Shown here one piece after another: positions 1-8,762 of a stretch of DNA of 40,274 nucleotides. The notes beneath the pieces are model-generated. The model had not been told where the DNA came from, searched no databases, and saw nothing but the letters and a program-made list of their open reading frames with translations. Origin of the DNA: Achromobacter dolens (GTDB lineage Bacteria > Pseudomonadota > Gammaproteobacteria > Burkholderiales > Burkholderiaceae_B); NCBI RefSeq assembly GCF_902859745.1, contig NZ_CADIJW010000050.1, positions 1-40,274 of the forward strand, read 5' to 3'. How positions within the stretch are numbered: the stretch's first letter is position 1; every line of letters begins with the position of its first letter. The translations under genes were made by a program, and so were the position numbers.

Positions 1-2
1 CC

Positions 3-776
3 ACGGCCGGCGCCGCGGGCGCCGCCGCCAAGAGCGGCGCCTCGCGCTGGCTCGGCCCCATCGCCGGCATCGCCGCCGGCCTGGGCATCGCCGCGCTGCT
101 CTCGAGCATGGGCCTGTCGGGCGCCTTCGCCGAGTTCCTGTCGTCCGCGCTGCTGATCGCCGTGGTCGTGTTCGCCGTGATGTTCATCATCCGCCGCCTG
201 CGCGGCGCGGCGCCGCGTCCGGCCACGCAGGGTGCCTTCGGCGGCGCCAACAACGCGCCTGGCCAGCCGCAGCAGCAGCCCATGTGGCGTGAGGCGCTGA
301 AGCCGGCCGCTCCGGCCGCGGCGCCGGTCGCAGCCGCCGCTGCCGCCCCGGCCGCCGTGCTGCCCAAGGCGGGTGACGACAACAACTGGTTCGTGCCCGG
401 CGACTTCGATACGCCCAACTTCCTGAAGCAGGCCAAGGAACAGTTCGTGCGCATCCAGGCCGTGTGGGACAGCGGCAGCACCGACCGCCTGCGCGACTAC
501 CTGACCGACGACCTGATCACCGAGCTCAAGCCGCAACTGGCCGAGCGTGGCGCGGCCCCCAACAAGACCGAAGTGGTGCTGTTGAACGCCGAGCTGCTGG
601 GCATCGAAACCGTGTCCGACGGTCACCTGGCCAGCGTGCGTTTCTCGGGCATGCTGCGCGAAACCCCGGGCGCCGAAGCCTTCCGCTTCGAGGAAGTCTG
701 GAACCTGTTCAAGCCCGCCAACGGCGGCTGGCTGCTGGCCGGCATCCAGCAGATCCCGGTGGAATACGCCAGCTGA
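3..776 (+). CDS. Tim44-like domain protein, 5'-truncated
   Basis: The reading frame is open from the left edge, so the start codon and any signal peptide lie outside the window. The visible part has two closely spaced hydrophobic stretches (about nt 60-200) ending in a basic IIRRLR motif. A Pro/Ala/Gln-rich linker follows, then a globular C-terminal domain from about nt 395 that looks like the bacterial Tim44-like domain (FLKQAKEQFVRIQ, then a beta-rich end with EVWNLFKP and GGWLLAGIQQ). Members are predicted inner-membrane-anchored proteins; the bacterial function is not settled. It sits upstream of ubiJ-ubiB, and in relatives this gene commonly lies between ubiE and ubiJ. A hairpin with a T-run follows at 830-855. 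Family assignment is fairly sure, function is not. Confidence 0.8.
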   Translation, partial: TAGAAGAAAKSGASRWLGPIAGIAAGLGIAALLSSMGLSGAFAEFLSSALLIAVVVFAVMFIIRRLRGAAPRPATQGAFGGANNAPGQPQQQPMWREALKPAAPAAAPVAAAAAAPAAVLPKAGDDNNWFVPGDFDTPNFLKQAKEQFVRIQAVWDSGSTDRLRDYLTDDLITELKPQLAERGAAPNKTEVVLLNAELLGIETVSDGHLASVRFSGMLRETPGAEAFRFEEVWNLFKPANGGWLLAGIQQIPVEYAS

Positions 777-829
777 TCCGGCTGGCGCCAATCTCCTGCT
801 ATCGCGGCGGCCTCGCGGCCGTCCGCCAC

Positions 830-855
830 AACCGGCCCCTCAGGGCCGGTTTTTC
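830..855 (+). terminator. Rho-independent terminator after the Tim44-like gene
   Basis: A perfect 9-bp stem (AACCGGCCC at 830-838, GGGCCGGTT at 843-851) with a CTCA loop runs into a T-run. It lies 54 bases past the Tim44-like stop codon and before ubiJ, so ubiJ-ubiB may need its own promoter or read-through. Confidence 0.85.
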
Positions 856-971
856 CATGCGCGGGCGCAAACCGCGTCCCGACTGTCCGGAACACACCCC
901 CATCCAACCCGTTACACTCCCGATTTACCCATCAACTTCGTCAGCCCCGTTGCGCGGGGTCGCGGACCGTC

Positions 972-1610
972 ATGTTGCCCTTTTCGTTTCTGCCCACTCC
1001 TGCACGGCTGGCCGTCGGCGCGCTCAACGCCCTGTTGAAGCGTGAGGACTGGGCGCGCGAACGCCTGGCCCGTCACGCCGGCAAGACCGTGCGCTTTGCG
1101 CTGGGCGGCTTCACGCTGGGCCTGACCCTCGACAGCGAGGGGCTGGCGGCCCAGGCCGATGCCGCGGTGGTGCCCGACGTGACCCTGACGGTGGCGCCCG
1201 AGAAGCTGCCGCTGCCGCGCCTGGGCGCGGGCGGCGCGGCGCCCGATTTCGCCGAAGCCACGCACATTTCCGGCGACGCCGCCCTGGCCCAGGTGGTGGC
1301 GGACCTGTCCAAGCAGTTGCGCTGGGACCCGGAAGACAGCCTGGCCCGGCTGGTGGGCGACATTCCCGCGCTGCGCATCGCCGGCGGGCTGCGCGCGGCC
1401 GCCGGCGGCGCGCGCGAGGCCGGCCAGCGCATGGCCGAGAACGTGTCCGAGTACCTGGCCGAGGAAAGCGGCATGCTGCTGGGCCGCCCGGCGCTGGAGC
1501 AATGGCGCCTGGACCTGGCCGAGCTGAACGCCCGCGCCGACGCCCTGACGCGCTCGGCCGCCGCCCTGCAATCGCGACTGGCCACGGTCGCCGCCAAGCG
1601 AGGCGCCTGA
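972..1610 (+). CDS. ubiJ: Ubiquinone biosynthesis accessory factor UbiJ (SCP2 domain)
   Basis: This 212-residue protein has an N-terminal SCP2-like sterol/lipid-carrier domain (about residues 15-115) and a C-terminal helical, coiled-coil-like segment (LAELNARADALTRSAAALQSRL region). UbiJ is an accessory factor of the soluble ubiquinone-biosynthesis complex, where it is thought to bind the hydrophobic prenylated intermediates. The gene ends 3 bases before ubiB, so the two are almost certainly co-transcribed. The length matches E. coli UbiJ (about 200 residues). The ATG at 972 is preceded only by a weak purine stretch, but the N-terminus looks natural (MLPFSFLPTPARLAVGAL). Assignment rests on the domain plus the neighbour. 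Confidence 0.88.
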   Translation: MLPFSFLPTPARLAVGALNALLKREDWARERLARHAGKTVRFALGGFTLGLTLDSEGLAAQADAAVVPDVTLTVAPEKLPLPRLGAGGAAPDFAEATHISGDAALAQVVADLSKQLRWDPEDSLARLVGDIPALRIAGGLRAAAGGAREAGQRMAENVSEYLAEESGMLLGRPALEQWRLDLAELNARADALTRSAAALQSRLATVAAKRGA

Positions 1611-1613
1611 CCC

Positions 1614-3167
1614 ATGTTTCCCTTGCTGCGCCTGCTTCGTATCATCCTGGTTTCGCTGCGCTACGGTCTGGACGAGCTGGTGCTGTCCAGCCTGAACCAT
1701 CCGCTGGCCACCTGCCTGCTGCGTGTCATCCGCCTGGGGACCCGGCCACGCCAGCCGCGCGGCCTGCGGCTGCGCCTGGCGCTGGAATCGCTGGGCCCGA
1801 TCTTCGTGAAGTTCGGCCAGGTGCTGTCCACCCGCCGCGACCTGATTCCCGCCGACATCGCCAACGAGCTGGCGCTGCTGCAGGATCGCGTGCCGCCGTT
1901 CCCGTCGGCCCAGGCCGCGGCCTGCATCGAGGCCGCGCTGGGCGCGCCGCCCGAAAAGCTGTTCGCGCAGTTCGAGGTGGACCCGGTGGCGTCGGCCTCC
2001 ATCGCCCAGGTGCACTTCGCGGTGCTGCACGACGGCCGCGAGGTGGCGGTCAAGGTGCTGCGCCCCGGCATGCTCGGCATCATCGAGAAAGACCTGTCGC
2101 TGCTCAAGATCGTGGCCCGCATCATCGAGCGCCTGGGCGCCGATGGCCGCCGGCTCAAGCCGCGCGAGGTGGTGGCCGAGTTCGACAAGTACCTGCACGA
2201 TGAGCTCGACCTGGTGCGCGAGGCCTCCAACTGCAGCCAGTTGCGCCGCAACTTCGGCCCGGAATCCGGCCGCGGCGACATGCTGATGGTGCCCGAGGTC
2301 ATCTGGGAATACACCGCGTCCACGGTCTTCACCATGCAGCGCATGTACGGCGTGCCGGTGGGCCAGGTCGAGCGCATGCGCGCCGCCGGCATCGACATCC
2401 CGACCCTGGCGCGCACCGGCGTCGAGATCTTCTTCACCCAGGTGTTCACCGACGGCTTCTTCCACGCCGACATGCACCCGGGCAACATCTACGTGTCCGA
2501 CCGGCCCGAGACGCTGGGCAGCTATATCGCCCTGGACTTCGGCATCGTCGGCTCGCTGTCGGAATTCGACAAGAACTACCTGGCGCAGAACTTCCTGGCC
2601 TTCTTCCACCGCGACTACCGCCGCGTGGCGCAATTGCACATCGAGTCCGGCTGGGTGCCGCCCGACACGCGCGAGGAAGAACTGGAGGGCGCGGTGCGCG
2701 CCGTCTGCGAACCCTATTTTGACCGGCCGTTGTCCGAGATTTCCCTGGGCCAGGTGCTGTTGCGCCTGTTCCAGACCTCGCGCCGGTTCAATGTGGAGAT
2801 CCAGCCGCAGCTCGTGCTGCTGCAGAAGACGTTGCTGAACGTCGAAGGCCTGGGGCGGCAGCTCGACCCCAACCTGGATCTCTGGAAGACCGCCAAGCCC
2901 TATCTGGAACGCTGGATGCGCCAGCGTGTCGGAATCAAGGGCCTGCGGCAGAGCCTGGAAAAAGAAGCCGCGCAGTGGTCGCAGATGCTGCCGGCGCTTC
3001 CCAGGCTGGTCCACGACCACCTGAACCGCCCGAACCTCTCGCCGGCGCTGCTGGCCGAGATGGCGCAGTTGCGGCGGGCCCAGGAACAGAACAACCGGCT
3101 CGTCGCGGCGCTGGTTGGCGTGCTGGCCCTGGCGATCGGGGTGGCGTTGTGGGCATTGACCCGATAG
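1614..3167 (+). CDS. ubiB: Ubiquinone biosynthesis regulatory protein kinase UbiB
   Basis: This 517-residue member of the ABC1/ADCK/UbiB atypical kinase family is needed for ubiquinone biosynthesis at the inner membrane. Family motifs are present in order: the KxGQ motif (KFGQ, residues 66-69, followed by STRRDLIP), the Ala-rich nucleotide loop (ASASIAQVH), the VAIK-like lysine (VAVKVLRPG), the catalytic-loop equivalent (FHADMHPGN) and the metal-binding LDFG. A C-terminal hydrophobic helix ([20 protein letters not shown]) anchors it in the membrane. Length is close to E. coli UbiB (546). It follows ubiJ with a 3-base gap. No key residue appears to be missing. Confidence 0.95.
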   Translation: MFPLLRLLRIILVSLRYGLDELVLSSLNHPLATCLLRVIRLGTRPRQPRGLRLRLALESLGPIFVKFGQVLSTRRDLIPADIANELALLQDRVPPFPSAQAAACIEAALGAPPEKLFAQFEVDPVASASIAQVHFAVLHDGREVAVKVLRPGMLGIIEKDLSLLKIVARIIERLGADGRRLKPREVVAEFDKYLHDELDLVREASNCSQLRRNFGPESGRGDMLMVPEVIWEYTASTVFTMQRMYGVPVGQVERMRAAGIDIPTLARTGVEIFFTQVFTDGFFHADMHPGNIYVSDRPETLGSYIALDFGIVGSLSEFDKNYLAQNFLAFFHRDYRRVAQLHIESGWVPPDTREEELEGAVRAVCEPYFDRPLSEISLGQVLLRLFQTSRRFNVEIQPQLVLLQKTLLNVEGLGRQLDPNLDLWKTAKPYLERWMRQRVGIKGLRQSLEKEAAQWSQMLPALPRLVHDHLNRPNLSPALLAEMAQLRRAQEQNNRLVAALVGVLALAIGVALWALTR

Positions 3168-3202
3168 GCGGCGCGATGGTGTAAGTGCGATCCCCCTGTC
3201 AT

Positions 3203-3218
3203 GTTTCATTCATGAAAC
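3203..3218. promoter_or_regulatory. Palindrome upstream of the ferritin-like gene (possible operator)
   Basis: GTTTCAT-TC-ATGAAAC is a perfect 7-bp inverted repeat with a 2-base centre. It lies in the 180-base gap between ubiB and the ferritin-like gene, about 130 bases before the latter's start. It has no T-run and so does not look like a terminator. The bound protein is unknown. Confidence 0.35.
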
Positions 3219-3347
3219 GGTCATCATAGCTTCGCGGGAGACGGCGAAAAATAGCGCTGGGCAGACTTGTGCAGCGTCACGCCGGCAAGTGCGTGCGCCA
3301 TTCATCAATTTCTATAGCCCCACAGCGGGACAAAACAAGGGCAGAAC

Positions 3348-4226
3348 ATGCTTTATCCTGAACTCTTCAAGACCATGGAAGCGGTGCGCTGGAACATGGC
3401 GCACGATATTCCCTGGGGCGACTTCGATCGCAGCAAGCTCTCGGACGAGCAGGCGCACACGATCAAGATGAACGCCATCACCGAATGGGCCGCGTTGCCG
3501 GCCACCGAGATGTTCCTGCGCGACAATCGCGGCGACAGCGATTTCTGCGCGTTCATGTCGGTGTGGTTCTTCGAAGAACAGAAGCATTCCCTGGTGCTGA
3601 TCGAATACCTGCGCCGCTTCCGTCCCGACCTGGTGCCCACCGAGGAAGAGCTGCACAACGTGCGCTTCGAATTCGACGTCGCGCCCGAGCTGGAAACGCT
3701 GATGCTGCATTTCTGCGGCGAAGTGCGCCTGAACCACTGGTATCGCCGCGCCGCCGAATGGCATACCGAGCCGGTCATCAAGGCCATCTACAAGACCGTG
3801 GCGCAGGACGAGGCCCGCCATGCCGGCGCCTACCTGCAGTACATGCGCCGCGCCCTGCACAACCGCGGCGAGGACACCAGCGTCCAGGCGCGCCTGGCGT
3901 TCTCCAAGATCGGCGTGCTGATGGCCTCGGCCGGCCGCACCCAGCAGGCGCTGCACCCGACCAACCTGCACGTCAACAAGGACCTGTTCCCCAACGACAC
4001 GGTGCAGTCGCGCCTGCCCGAGCCGGGCTGGCTGGAGCATTGGCTGGACAGCCAGATCCGCTTCGACGGCATCTGGGAACAGAAGGTCGCCACCCGCATC
4101 CTGCACATCCTGTCCAAGCTGATGGACCGCAGCTTCGAGACGGTCAAGGACCTGAACCGCTATCGCAAGGAAATGACGGCGCTGGTGGTGCCCAAGGAAA
4201 AGGAAATCGTGCTGGCCGGCGCCTGA
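3348..4226 (+). CDS. Ferritin-like diiron protein
   Basis: This 292-residue, mostly helical protein carries two carboxylate-bridged diiron signatures: E76-E77-Q-K-H80 in one helix and E155-A-R-H158 in a later one, with E141 and E46/E54 as candidate remaining ligands. The spacing suits the ferritin-like / acyl-ACP-desaturase fold. It has no signal peptide or membrane segment, so it is probably cytoplasmic. Relatives are usually annotated as ferritin family or hypothetical proteins, and the reaction (desaturation, hydroxylation, oxygen scavenging) cannot be told from sequence. It is monocistronic, with AAGGGCAG as a ribosome site just before the ATG and a palindrome in its upstream region. The fold call is fairly secure; the substrate is unknown. 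Confidence 0.75.
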   Translation: MLYPELFKTMEAVRWNMAHDIPWGDFDRSKLSDEQAHTIKMNAITEWAALPATEMFLRDNRGDSDFCAFMSVWFFEEQKHSLVLIEYLRRFRPDLVPTEEELHNVRFEFDVAPELETLMLHFCGEVRLNHWYRRAAEWHTEPVIKAIYKTVAQDEARHAGAYLQYMRRALHNRGEDTSVQARLAFSKIGVLMASAGRTQQALHPTNLHVNKDLFPNDTVQSRLPEPGWLEHWLDSQIRFDGIWEQKVATRILHILSKLMDRSFETVKDLNRYRKEMTALVVPKEKEIVLAGA

Positions 4227-4251
4227 CCGGGCGCCGTCGTACAATCGCGGC

Positions 4252-4740
4252 ATGCCAGCCGCCCGTTTCGAATCCAAAGTCCTGTCCCGCGACGACTGCG
4301 TCGCGGCCGTTGCCGCCGGCCGCCTGCCGCGGCCGCTGGTGTTCACCAATGGCGTCTTCGACATCCTGCACCGGGGCCACGCCACCTACCTGGACCAGGC
4401 CGCCCAACTGGGCGCCACGCTGGTCGTGGCGGTCAACACCGATGAATCGGTGCGCCGCCTGGGCAAGGGCGCCGAGCGCCCGCTGAACCGCATGGAAGAC
4501 CGCGCCGCGCTGCTGGCGGCGCTGGGTTTTGTCACGGTGGTCACCTCGTTCCACGAGGACACGCCCGAGGCCCTGATCGGCCAGCTCAAGCCGGACCTGA
4601 TCGTCAAGGGCGGCGACTACGACATGGAAAAGCTGCCCGAGACCGCCCTGGTCAAGACCTGGGGCGGCCGCGCGGTGGCCATTCCGTTCGAGTTCGAGCG
4701 CTCCACCACGGCGCTGGTCAAGAAGATCCAGGGCGCCTGA
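4252..4740 (+). CDS. rfaE2: D-glycero-beta-D-manno-heptose 1-phosphate adenylyltransferase
   Basis: This 162-residue cytoplasmic nucleotidyltransferase corresponds to the C-terminal (adenylyltransferase) half of E. coli HldE. It makes ADP-D,D-heptose from heptose 1-phosphate and ATP for the LPS inner core. The diagnostic block is FTNGVFDILHRGHATYL with the HxGH ATP-binding motif at residues 40-43, followed by KGGDYDMEKLPET and the terminal STTALVKKI. It stands alone here, so the heptose kinase (HldA/RfaE1) must be encoded elsewhere, as is usual when the two activities are split. The stop codon is 16 bases from the end of the convergent TolC-family gene. Confidence 0.93.
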   Translation: MPAARFESKVLSRDDCVAAVAAGRLPRPLVFTNGVFDILHRGHATYLDQAAQLGATLVVAVNTDESVRRLGKGAERPLNRMEDRAALLAALGFVTVVTSFHEDTPEALIGQLKPDLIVKGGDYDMEKLPETALVKTWGGRAVAIPFEFERSTTALVKKIQGA

Positions 4741-4756
4741 GCCCGGCGCCACACGC

Positions 4757-6088
4757 TCAGCGCGGCTCGCGCAGCAACCGGTTGATGGCTTCCAGGTCGG
4801 ACTCGGCCAGGATGCCGCTGGTGGCCTTCAGGCGCAGCCCCGACAGCACCGTGCTGTAGCGCGCCAGCGCCAGGTCGCGCTGGGTGGCGTAGAGCTGCTG
4901 CTGGGCGTTGAGCACGTCCAGGTTGATGCGCACGCCCACCTCGTAGCCGGTGCGGTTGGCCTCGACCGCGGCGCGGCTGGACTTCTCGCCGGCTTCCAGC
5001 GCCTGGATGCGCGCCAGGCCGCTGGTGACGCCGGTGTAGTACTGGCGAGCGGCCTGCACTGCCTGGCGCCGCGCGGCCTCGAAATCGTGGCGGGCTTTCT
5101 GTTCGAGCTGCACTTTTTCCGTGACCTGCGAGGACACCCCGCCGCCCGAATACAAGGGAATCGACAGCACCACGCCGATGGTGCTGTCGATCGGCTTGCC
5201 GGGGGTGGCATTGCGCATTACCGCGTCGCTGGCGCTGCCGCTGGTGGCGCGCAGGTTCAGGGTAGGGTAGTGGCCGCTCTTGGCGATCTGGATCTCGCGG
5301 CCGGCGATGCGCGTCAGCAACTGGGCGCGCAGCACCTCCAGGCTGGAGGATTCGGCCTGGTTGCTCCAGTCGGCCACGCGGGCCGGCTGCGGCGCGGGCA
5401 ACTGCACACCCGGCGGCAGTTCGGCCAGCGCGCCGGGGGCCGCGCCGATGATCCTGGCCAGTTCGTCGCGGCGCACGTCCAGGTCGTTCTGCAGGCGCAG
5501 TTCCTGCGCCACCACCAGGTCGTAGCGCGCCTGCGCTTCGTAGGTGTCGGTGATGGTGGCGTTGCCCAGCTCGAAGTTGCGCTTGGCCGACTCCAACTGG
5601 CCGGCCACGGCGGCTTTCTCCGCCTCGGTCGCGGTCAGGGCGTCCTGGGCGTACAGCACGTTGAAATAGGCGTCGGCCACGCGCAGCAGCAGGTCCTGGT
5701 AGGCCTGCTGCAATTGCACCTCGACATCGGCGACGATGAGCTTGGACTGCTCGTAGTTCTGCCAGCGGCCCCAGTCGAACAGCGGCTGGCTCAGCGCCAG
5801 GTCCCAGACGCCCCGGCCGCCGCTGTAGGCCATGCTCAGGCCGCGGGTGCTGCGGGTTTCCTGGTAGGCGCCGCCGACCCCGGCCGAGACCTCGGGCAGC
5901 AGCAGGGCGCGCGCCTGCGGTTCCTTTTCCAGCCCGGCGCGGTAGTTGGCGCGGGCCGCCGCATAGATGGGGTCATTGCCCAGGGCGGATTGCCACACCT
6001 GCAGCAGATTCTGCGCGCACGCGACAGACGGGCCGACACTTGCGGCGGAGGTAAAAACCAGTAAAGCCGTAAGCAGTCGGACGCGCAT
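4757..6088 (-). CDS. tolC: TolC-family outer membrane efflux protein
   Basis: This 443-residue protein has a signal peptide (MRVRLLTALLVFTSAASVGPSVACA). Two homologous outer-membrane-efflux repeats follow, typical of TolC: the opening NLLQVWQSALGNDPIYAAARANYRAG, then long coiled-coil helices and the second-repeat strand/helix block with IPLYSGGGVSSQ. TolC proteins form trimeric outer-membrane channels for type I secretion and tripartite drug efflux. No membrane-fusion protein or pump lies next to it, which suggests a general-purpose TolC shared by several systems. The PIMT-like gene is upstream on the same strand, 101 bases away, with a strong hairpin between them. The symbol is given by family resemblance. 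Confidence 0.88.
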   Translation of the reverse strand: MRVRLLTALLVFTSAASVGPSVACAQNLLQVWQSALGNDPIYAAARANYRAGLEKEPQARALLLPEVSAGVGGAYQETRSTRGLSMAYSGGRGVWDLALSQPLFDWGRWQNYEQSKLIVADVEVQLQQAYQDLLLRVADAYFNVLYAQDALTATEAEKAAVAGQLESAKRNFELGNATITDTYEAQARYDLVVAQELRLQNDLDVRRDELARIIGAAPGALAELPPGVQLPAPQPARVADWSNQAESSSLEVLRAQLLTRIAGREIQIAKSGHYPTLNLRATSGSASDAVMRNATPGKPIDSTIGVVLSIPLYSGGGVSSQVTEKVQLEQKARHDFEAARRQAVQAARQYYTGVTSGLARIQALEAGEKSSRAAVEANRTGYEVGVRINLDVLNAQQQLYATQRDLALARYSTVLSGLRLKATSGILAESDLEAINRLLREPR

Positions 6089-6160
6089 GATCTGTCAGGG
6101 GGAGGGGTGCTGCTCCAGGGAATCCAGGGCGGGGGCCCGTGTGGCCGGGCGGGCCGGCGT

Positions 6161-6182
6161 GGCGGGGCCGCACGGCCCCGCC
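6161..6182 (-). terminator. Intercistronic hairpin between the PIMT-like gene and tolC
   Basis: GGCGGGGCCG-CA-CGGCCCCGCC is a perfect 10-bp stem with a 2-base loop. It begins 8 bases beyond the end of the PIMT-like gene on the minus strand. There is no clear T-run, so it may stabilise the upstream mRNA or cause pausing rather than act as a classical terminator. Confidence 0.5.
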
Positions 6183-6189
6183 TGGGAAC

Positions 6190-6870
6190 TCAGAACTTGA
6201 ACTGCGACACCGTGGCGCCGCGCAGGGGCTTGATGACCGTTTCGAACAGATTGACGGTCTCGAAGCTGGCGGCGGTGGTGCGGGTGATGCGACAGGCCGT
6301 CATGATGGGGGCCTGGCCGACGACGACGACCAGGCGGCCGCCCACGCGCAACTGGTACTTGAGCGCGTCGGGCACGACCGGCACGGAACCCGTCACCAGG
6401 ATCGCGTCGTATTCGGTGGAACCCCAGCCGTTGCGGCCGTCGCCGGTTTCGACCTTGACGTTGGTGACGTTGTTCATCTGCAGGTTCTGCTGCGCGAACG
6501 TGACCAGGCGGCTGTCGATCTCGACCGAGGTGACCTGCTGCGCCAGGTAGCCCAGCAGCGCGGCCTGGTAGCCGGAGCCGGTGCCGATTTCCAGCACGCA
6601 GTCGGACTTGCTCAGTTGCAGTTCCTGGGCCAGGCGGGCTTCGACCTTGGGGGCGAGCATGGTCTGGCGGGTATTGACCGCGTTGATTTCCAGCGGCAGT
6701 TCCAGGTCGGAAAACGCCAGGGCGCGCAGGGCCGGCGGAACGAACTGTTCGCGGCGCACATCGAACAGTGCTTGCAGCACGTTGGCGTCCAGGACGTCCC
6801 ACGGGCGGATCTGCTGTTCCACCATGTTGAAGCGGGCTTGTTCTACGTCGGGCAGGGTCGAAGCGTTCAT
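6190..6870 (-). CDS. Protein-L-isoaspartate O-methyltransferase-like SAM methyltransferase
   Basis: This 226-residue class I SAM-dependent methyltransferase of the PIMT (Pcm) family has motif I at residues 92-101 (CVLEIGTGSG), the acidic ribose-binding position in VTSVEIDSRL, and GWGSTEYDAILVTGSVP as the post-motif region. True PIMT repairs isoaspartyl residues. The canonical substrate-binding segment ahead of motif I (TISQPY in E. coli Pcm) is replaced by NTRQTMLAPKVEARL, so the Ser-Gln-Pro core is absent and the substrate is doubtful. It lies upstream of tolC on the same strand. No signal peptide is present. The start has TTTTTTCCTGACC (minus-strand complement) upstream, and a purine-rich site is weak. 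Confidence 0.8.
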   Translation of the reverse strand: MNASTLPDVEQARFNMVEQQIRPWDVLDANVLQALFDVRREQFVPPALRALAFSDLELPLEINAVNTRQTMLAPKVEARLAQELQLSKSDCVLEIGTGSGYQAALLGYLAQQVTSVEIDSRLVTFAQQNLQMNNVTNVKVETGDGRNGWGSTEYDAILVTGSVPVVPDALKYQLRVGGRLVVVVGQAPIMTACRITRTTAASFETVNLFETVIKPLRGATVSQFKF

Positions 6871-7113
6871 GACGGTCAGGAAAAAAGCGGAGGAATCAGC
6901 CGACCATTGTACCGATTCGTAGCGTCCTGTGACGCCGGGGAGCGGGCCGCCTGGTTACACGCCCGGAAACGGGCCGGCGGTCGCGGCGCTTTCGGACGCA
7001 ATCACGGCCAGCCGGGCGGACGGGAGGAGAGTGCGGGGAGTCGGGTTACATCGGCCCTGGCGGCCGGCCGGGGCGGGGGACCTGATGCGAAGTCCGATTC
7101 CGCCCCGCCGGTC

Positions 7114-7956
7114 TCACCACCAAGCGTGGAAGTGGTGCACCGGGCCATGGCCGGAGCCGACCGACAGGCGCTCGGCGTGGCGGATGGCTTCGGTCAGGTA
7201 GGCCTTGGCGCGGCGCGCCGCCTCGGGCACGTCCTCGACCTGGGGCAGCAGGGCGGCCAGGGCGGCCGACAGGGTGCAGCCGGTGCCGTGGGTGTTGGCG
7301 GTCTCGATGCGGTGACCCGGCAGCTCGATCATGCGGTCGCCGTCGTGCAGCAGGTCGATGGTGTCGTTGCCGGGCAGGTGGCCGCCCTTGACCATGACCC
7401 ATCGCTGGCCCGAATGCGCCAGCTTGTTGCGCAGGCGCTCGGCCACGCGCCGCATTTCCTTGACCGTCTCCACCGGGCGCTCTTCCAGCAGCACGCCGGC
7501 CTCGGGCAGGTTGGGGGTCAGCAGCGTGGCCTGCGGCAGCAGCGCTTCGCGCATGGCGCCGACGGCATCGCGTTCCAGCAGCAGGTCGCCGCTCTTGGCG
7601 ACCATGACCGGGTCCAGCACCACGTGCGCCGGGGTCCACTTGGCCAGCTTCTCGGCCACCACCTGGATCACTGGCTGCTGGCCCAGCATGCCGATCTTGA
7701 CCGCGTCGATGCGCACGTCGGCGAACAGGGTGTCGATCTGCTGGCCGACGAAGGCCGGCGGCACCGGCGAGATGCCGCTGACACCCTGGGTGTTCTGCGC
7801 GGTGAGCGCGGCGATGACGGCGCAGCCATAGGCGCCCAGGGCGCTCATGGCCTTGACGTCGGCCAGGATGCCGGCGCCGCCGGACGGGTCGACGCCGGCG
7901 ATGGTCAGCGCGTTGGGGATCGGGCGGCCAGTGGCGGCCGGCTGGCGGCTGCTCAT
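7114..7956 (-). CDS. thiD: Hydroxymethylpyrimidine/phosphomethylpyrimidine kinase ThiD
   Basis: This 280-residue ribokinase-fold enzyme phosphorylates HMP and then HMP-P to give HMP-PP, the pyrimidine half of thiamine. The substrate-site motif GVDPSGGAG is at residues 21-29. Also visible are [15 protein letters not shown], the central [11 protein letters not shown], and the C-terminal anion-hole motif [13 protein letters not shown] chose the ATG at 7956 ([10 protein letters not shown]). It overlaps the thiG stop as ATGA, a sign of translational coupling, and it fits the family length (about 270). The frame stays open upstream to 8352, but that part is out-of-frame thiG coding sequence and not ThiD. 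Confidence 0.95.
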   Translation of the reverse strand: MSSRQPAATGRPIPNALTIAGVDPSGGAGILADVKAMSALGAYGCAVIAALTAQNTQGVSGISPVPPAFVGQQIDTLFADVRIDAVKIGMLGQQPVIQVVAEKLAKWTPAHVVLDPVMVAKSGDLLLERDAVGAMREALLPQATLLTPNLPEAGVLLEERPVETVKEMRRVAERLRNKLAHSGQRWVMVKGGHLPGNDTIDLLHDGDRMIELPGHRIETANTHGTGCTLSAALAALLPQVEDVPEAARRAKAYLTEAIRHAERLSVGSGHGPVHHFHAWW

Positions 7957-8762
7957 TTGGCGGCGCCGGGGGCGGCGGTGATCAGGCCTTCGGTGGGCGA
8001 GCTGGGCGCGCCGCTGTAGAGCTTTTTCGGCATGCGGCCGGCCAGGAAGGCCTCGCGGCCGGACTCGACGCCCTTTTTCATGGCGCTGGCCATCAGCACC
8101 GGGTCGCGCGCGGCGGCGATGGCGGTGTTCATCAGCACGGCGTCGCAGCCCAGTTCCATGGCGATGGCGGCGTCCGAGGCGGTGCCCACGCCGGCGTCCA
8201 CCACCACCGGCACGCGCGCCTGGTCGATGATCAGGCGCAGGTTCCAGGGGTTCAGGATGCCCATGCCGGAGCCGATCAGCGAGGCCAGCGGCATCACCGC
8301 CACGGCGCCCATGTCTTCGAGCATGCGGCACTGGATGGGATCGTCGGTGCAATAGACCATGACCTGGAAGCCCTCATCCACCAGCGTTTTGGTGGCCTTG
8401 AGGGTTTCGGGCATGTTGGGGAACAGCGTGTGCGGATCGCCCAGCACTTCCAGCTTGACCAGGGCGTGGCCGTCCAGCAGCTCGCGCGCCAGGCGCAGCG
8501 TGCGCACGGCGTCGTCGGCCGAATAGCAGCCGGCGGTGTTGGGCAGCAGCGTGAACCTGGACATCGGCACGTAGTCGAGCAGGTTGGGCTCGCCCGGGTT
8601 CTGGCCGATGTTGGTGCGGCGGATGGCGACCGTGACGATCTCGGTGCCGCTGGCGTCCAGCGCCGCGCGGGTCTGTTCGAAATCCTTGTACTTGCCGGTG
8701 CCGACGAGCAGGCGCGACGAGTAGGCGCGGCCGGCGATGGTGAGAGTGTCTTGAGTGGTCAT
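7953..8762 (-). CDS. thiG: Thiazole synthase ThiG
   Basis: This 269-residue TIM-barrel enzyme forms the thiazole phosphate of thiamine from deoxyxylulose 5-phosphate, dehydroglycine and ThiS thiocarboxylate. Hallmarks are [11 protein letters not shown] near the start, [24 protein letters not shown], the Schiff-base lysine K103 in LVKLEVLGD, and the phosphate-binding [14 protein letters not shown]. The last four bases overlap thiD. No ThiS-like sulphur carrier (a short ORF ending in Gly-Gly) is found in the 205 bases upstream, so thiS must be elsewhere. The thiamine operon is therefore split. Confidence 0.96.
   Translation of the reverse strand: MTTQDTLTIAGRAYSSRLLVGTGKYKDFEQTRAALDASGTEIVTVAIRRTNIGQNPGEPNLLDYVPMSRFTLLPNTAGCYSADDAVRTLRLARELLDGHALVKLEVLGDPHTLFPNMPETLKATKTLVDEGFQVMVYCTDDPIQCRMLEDMGAVAVMPLASLIGSGMGILNPWNLRLIIDQARVPVVVDAGVGTASDAAIAMELGCDAVLMNTAIAAARDPVLMASAMKKGVESGREAFLAGRMPKKLYSGAPSSPTEGLITAAPGAAK

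Noticed and set aside
7064-7111. Hairpin (CGGGGCGG with CCGCCCCG) just past thiD
   Set aside because: The 23-base loop is long and there is no T-run on the minus strand, so I do not call it a terminator.
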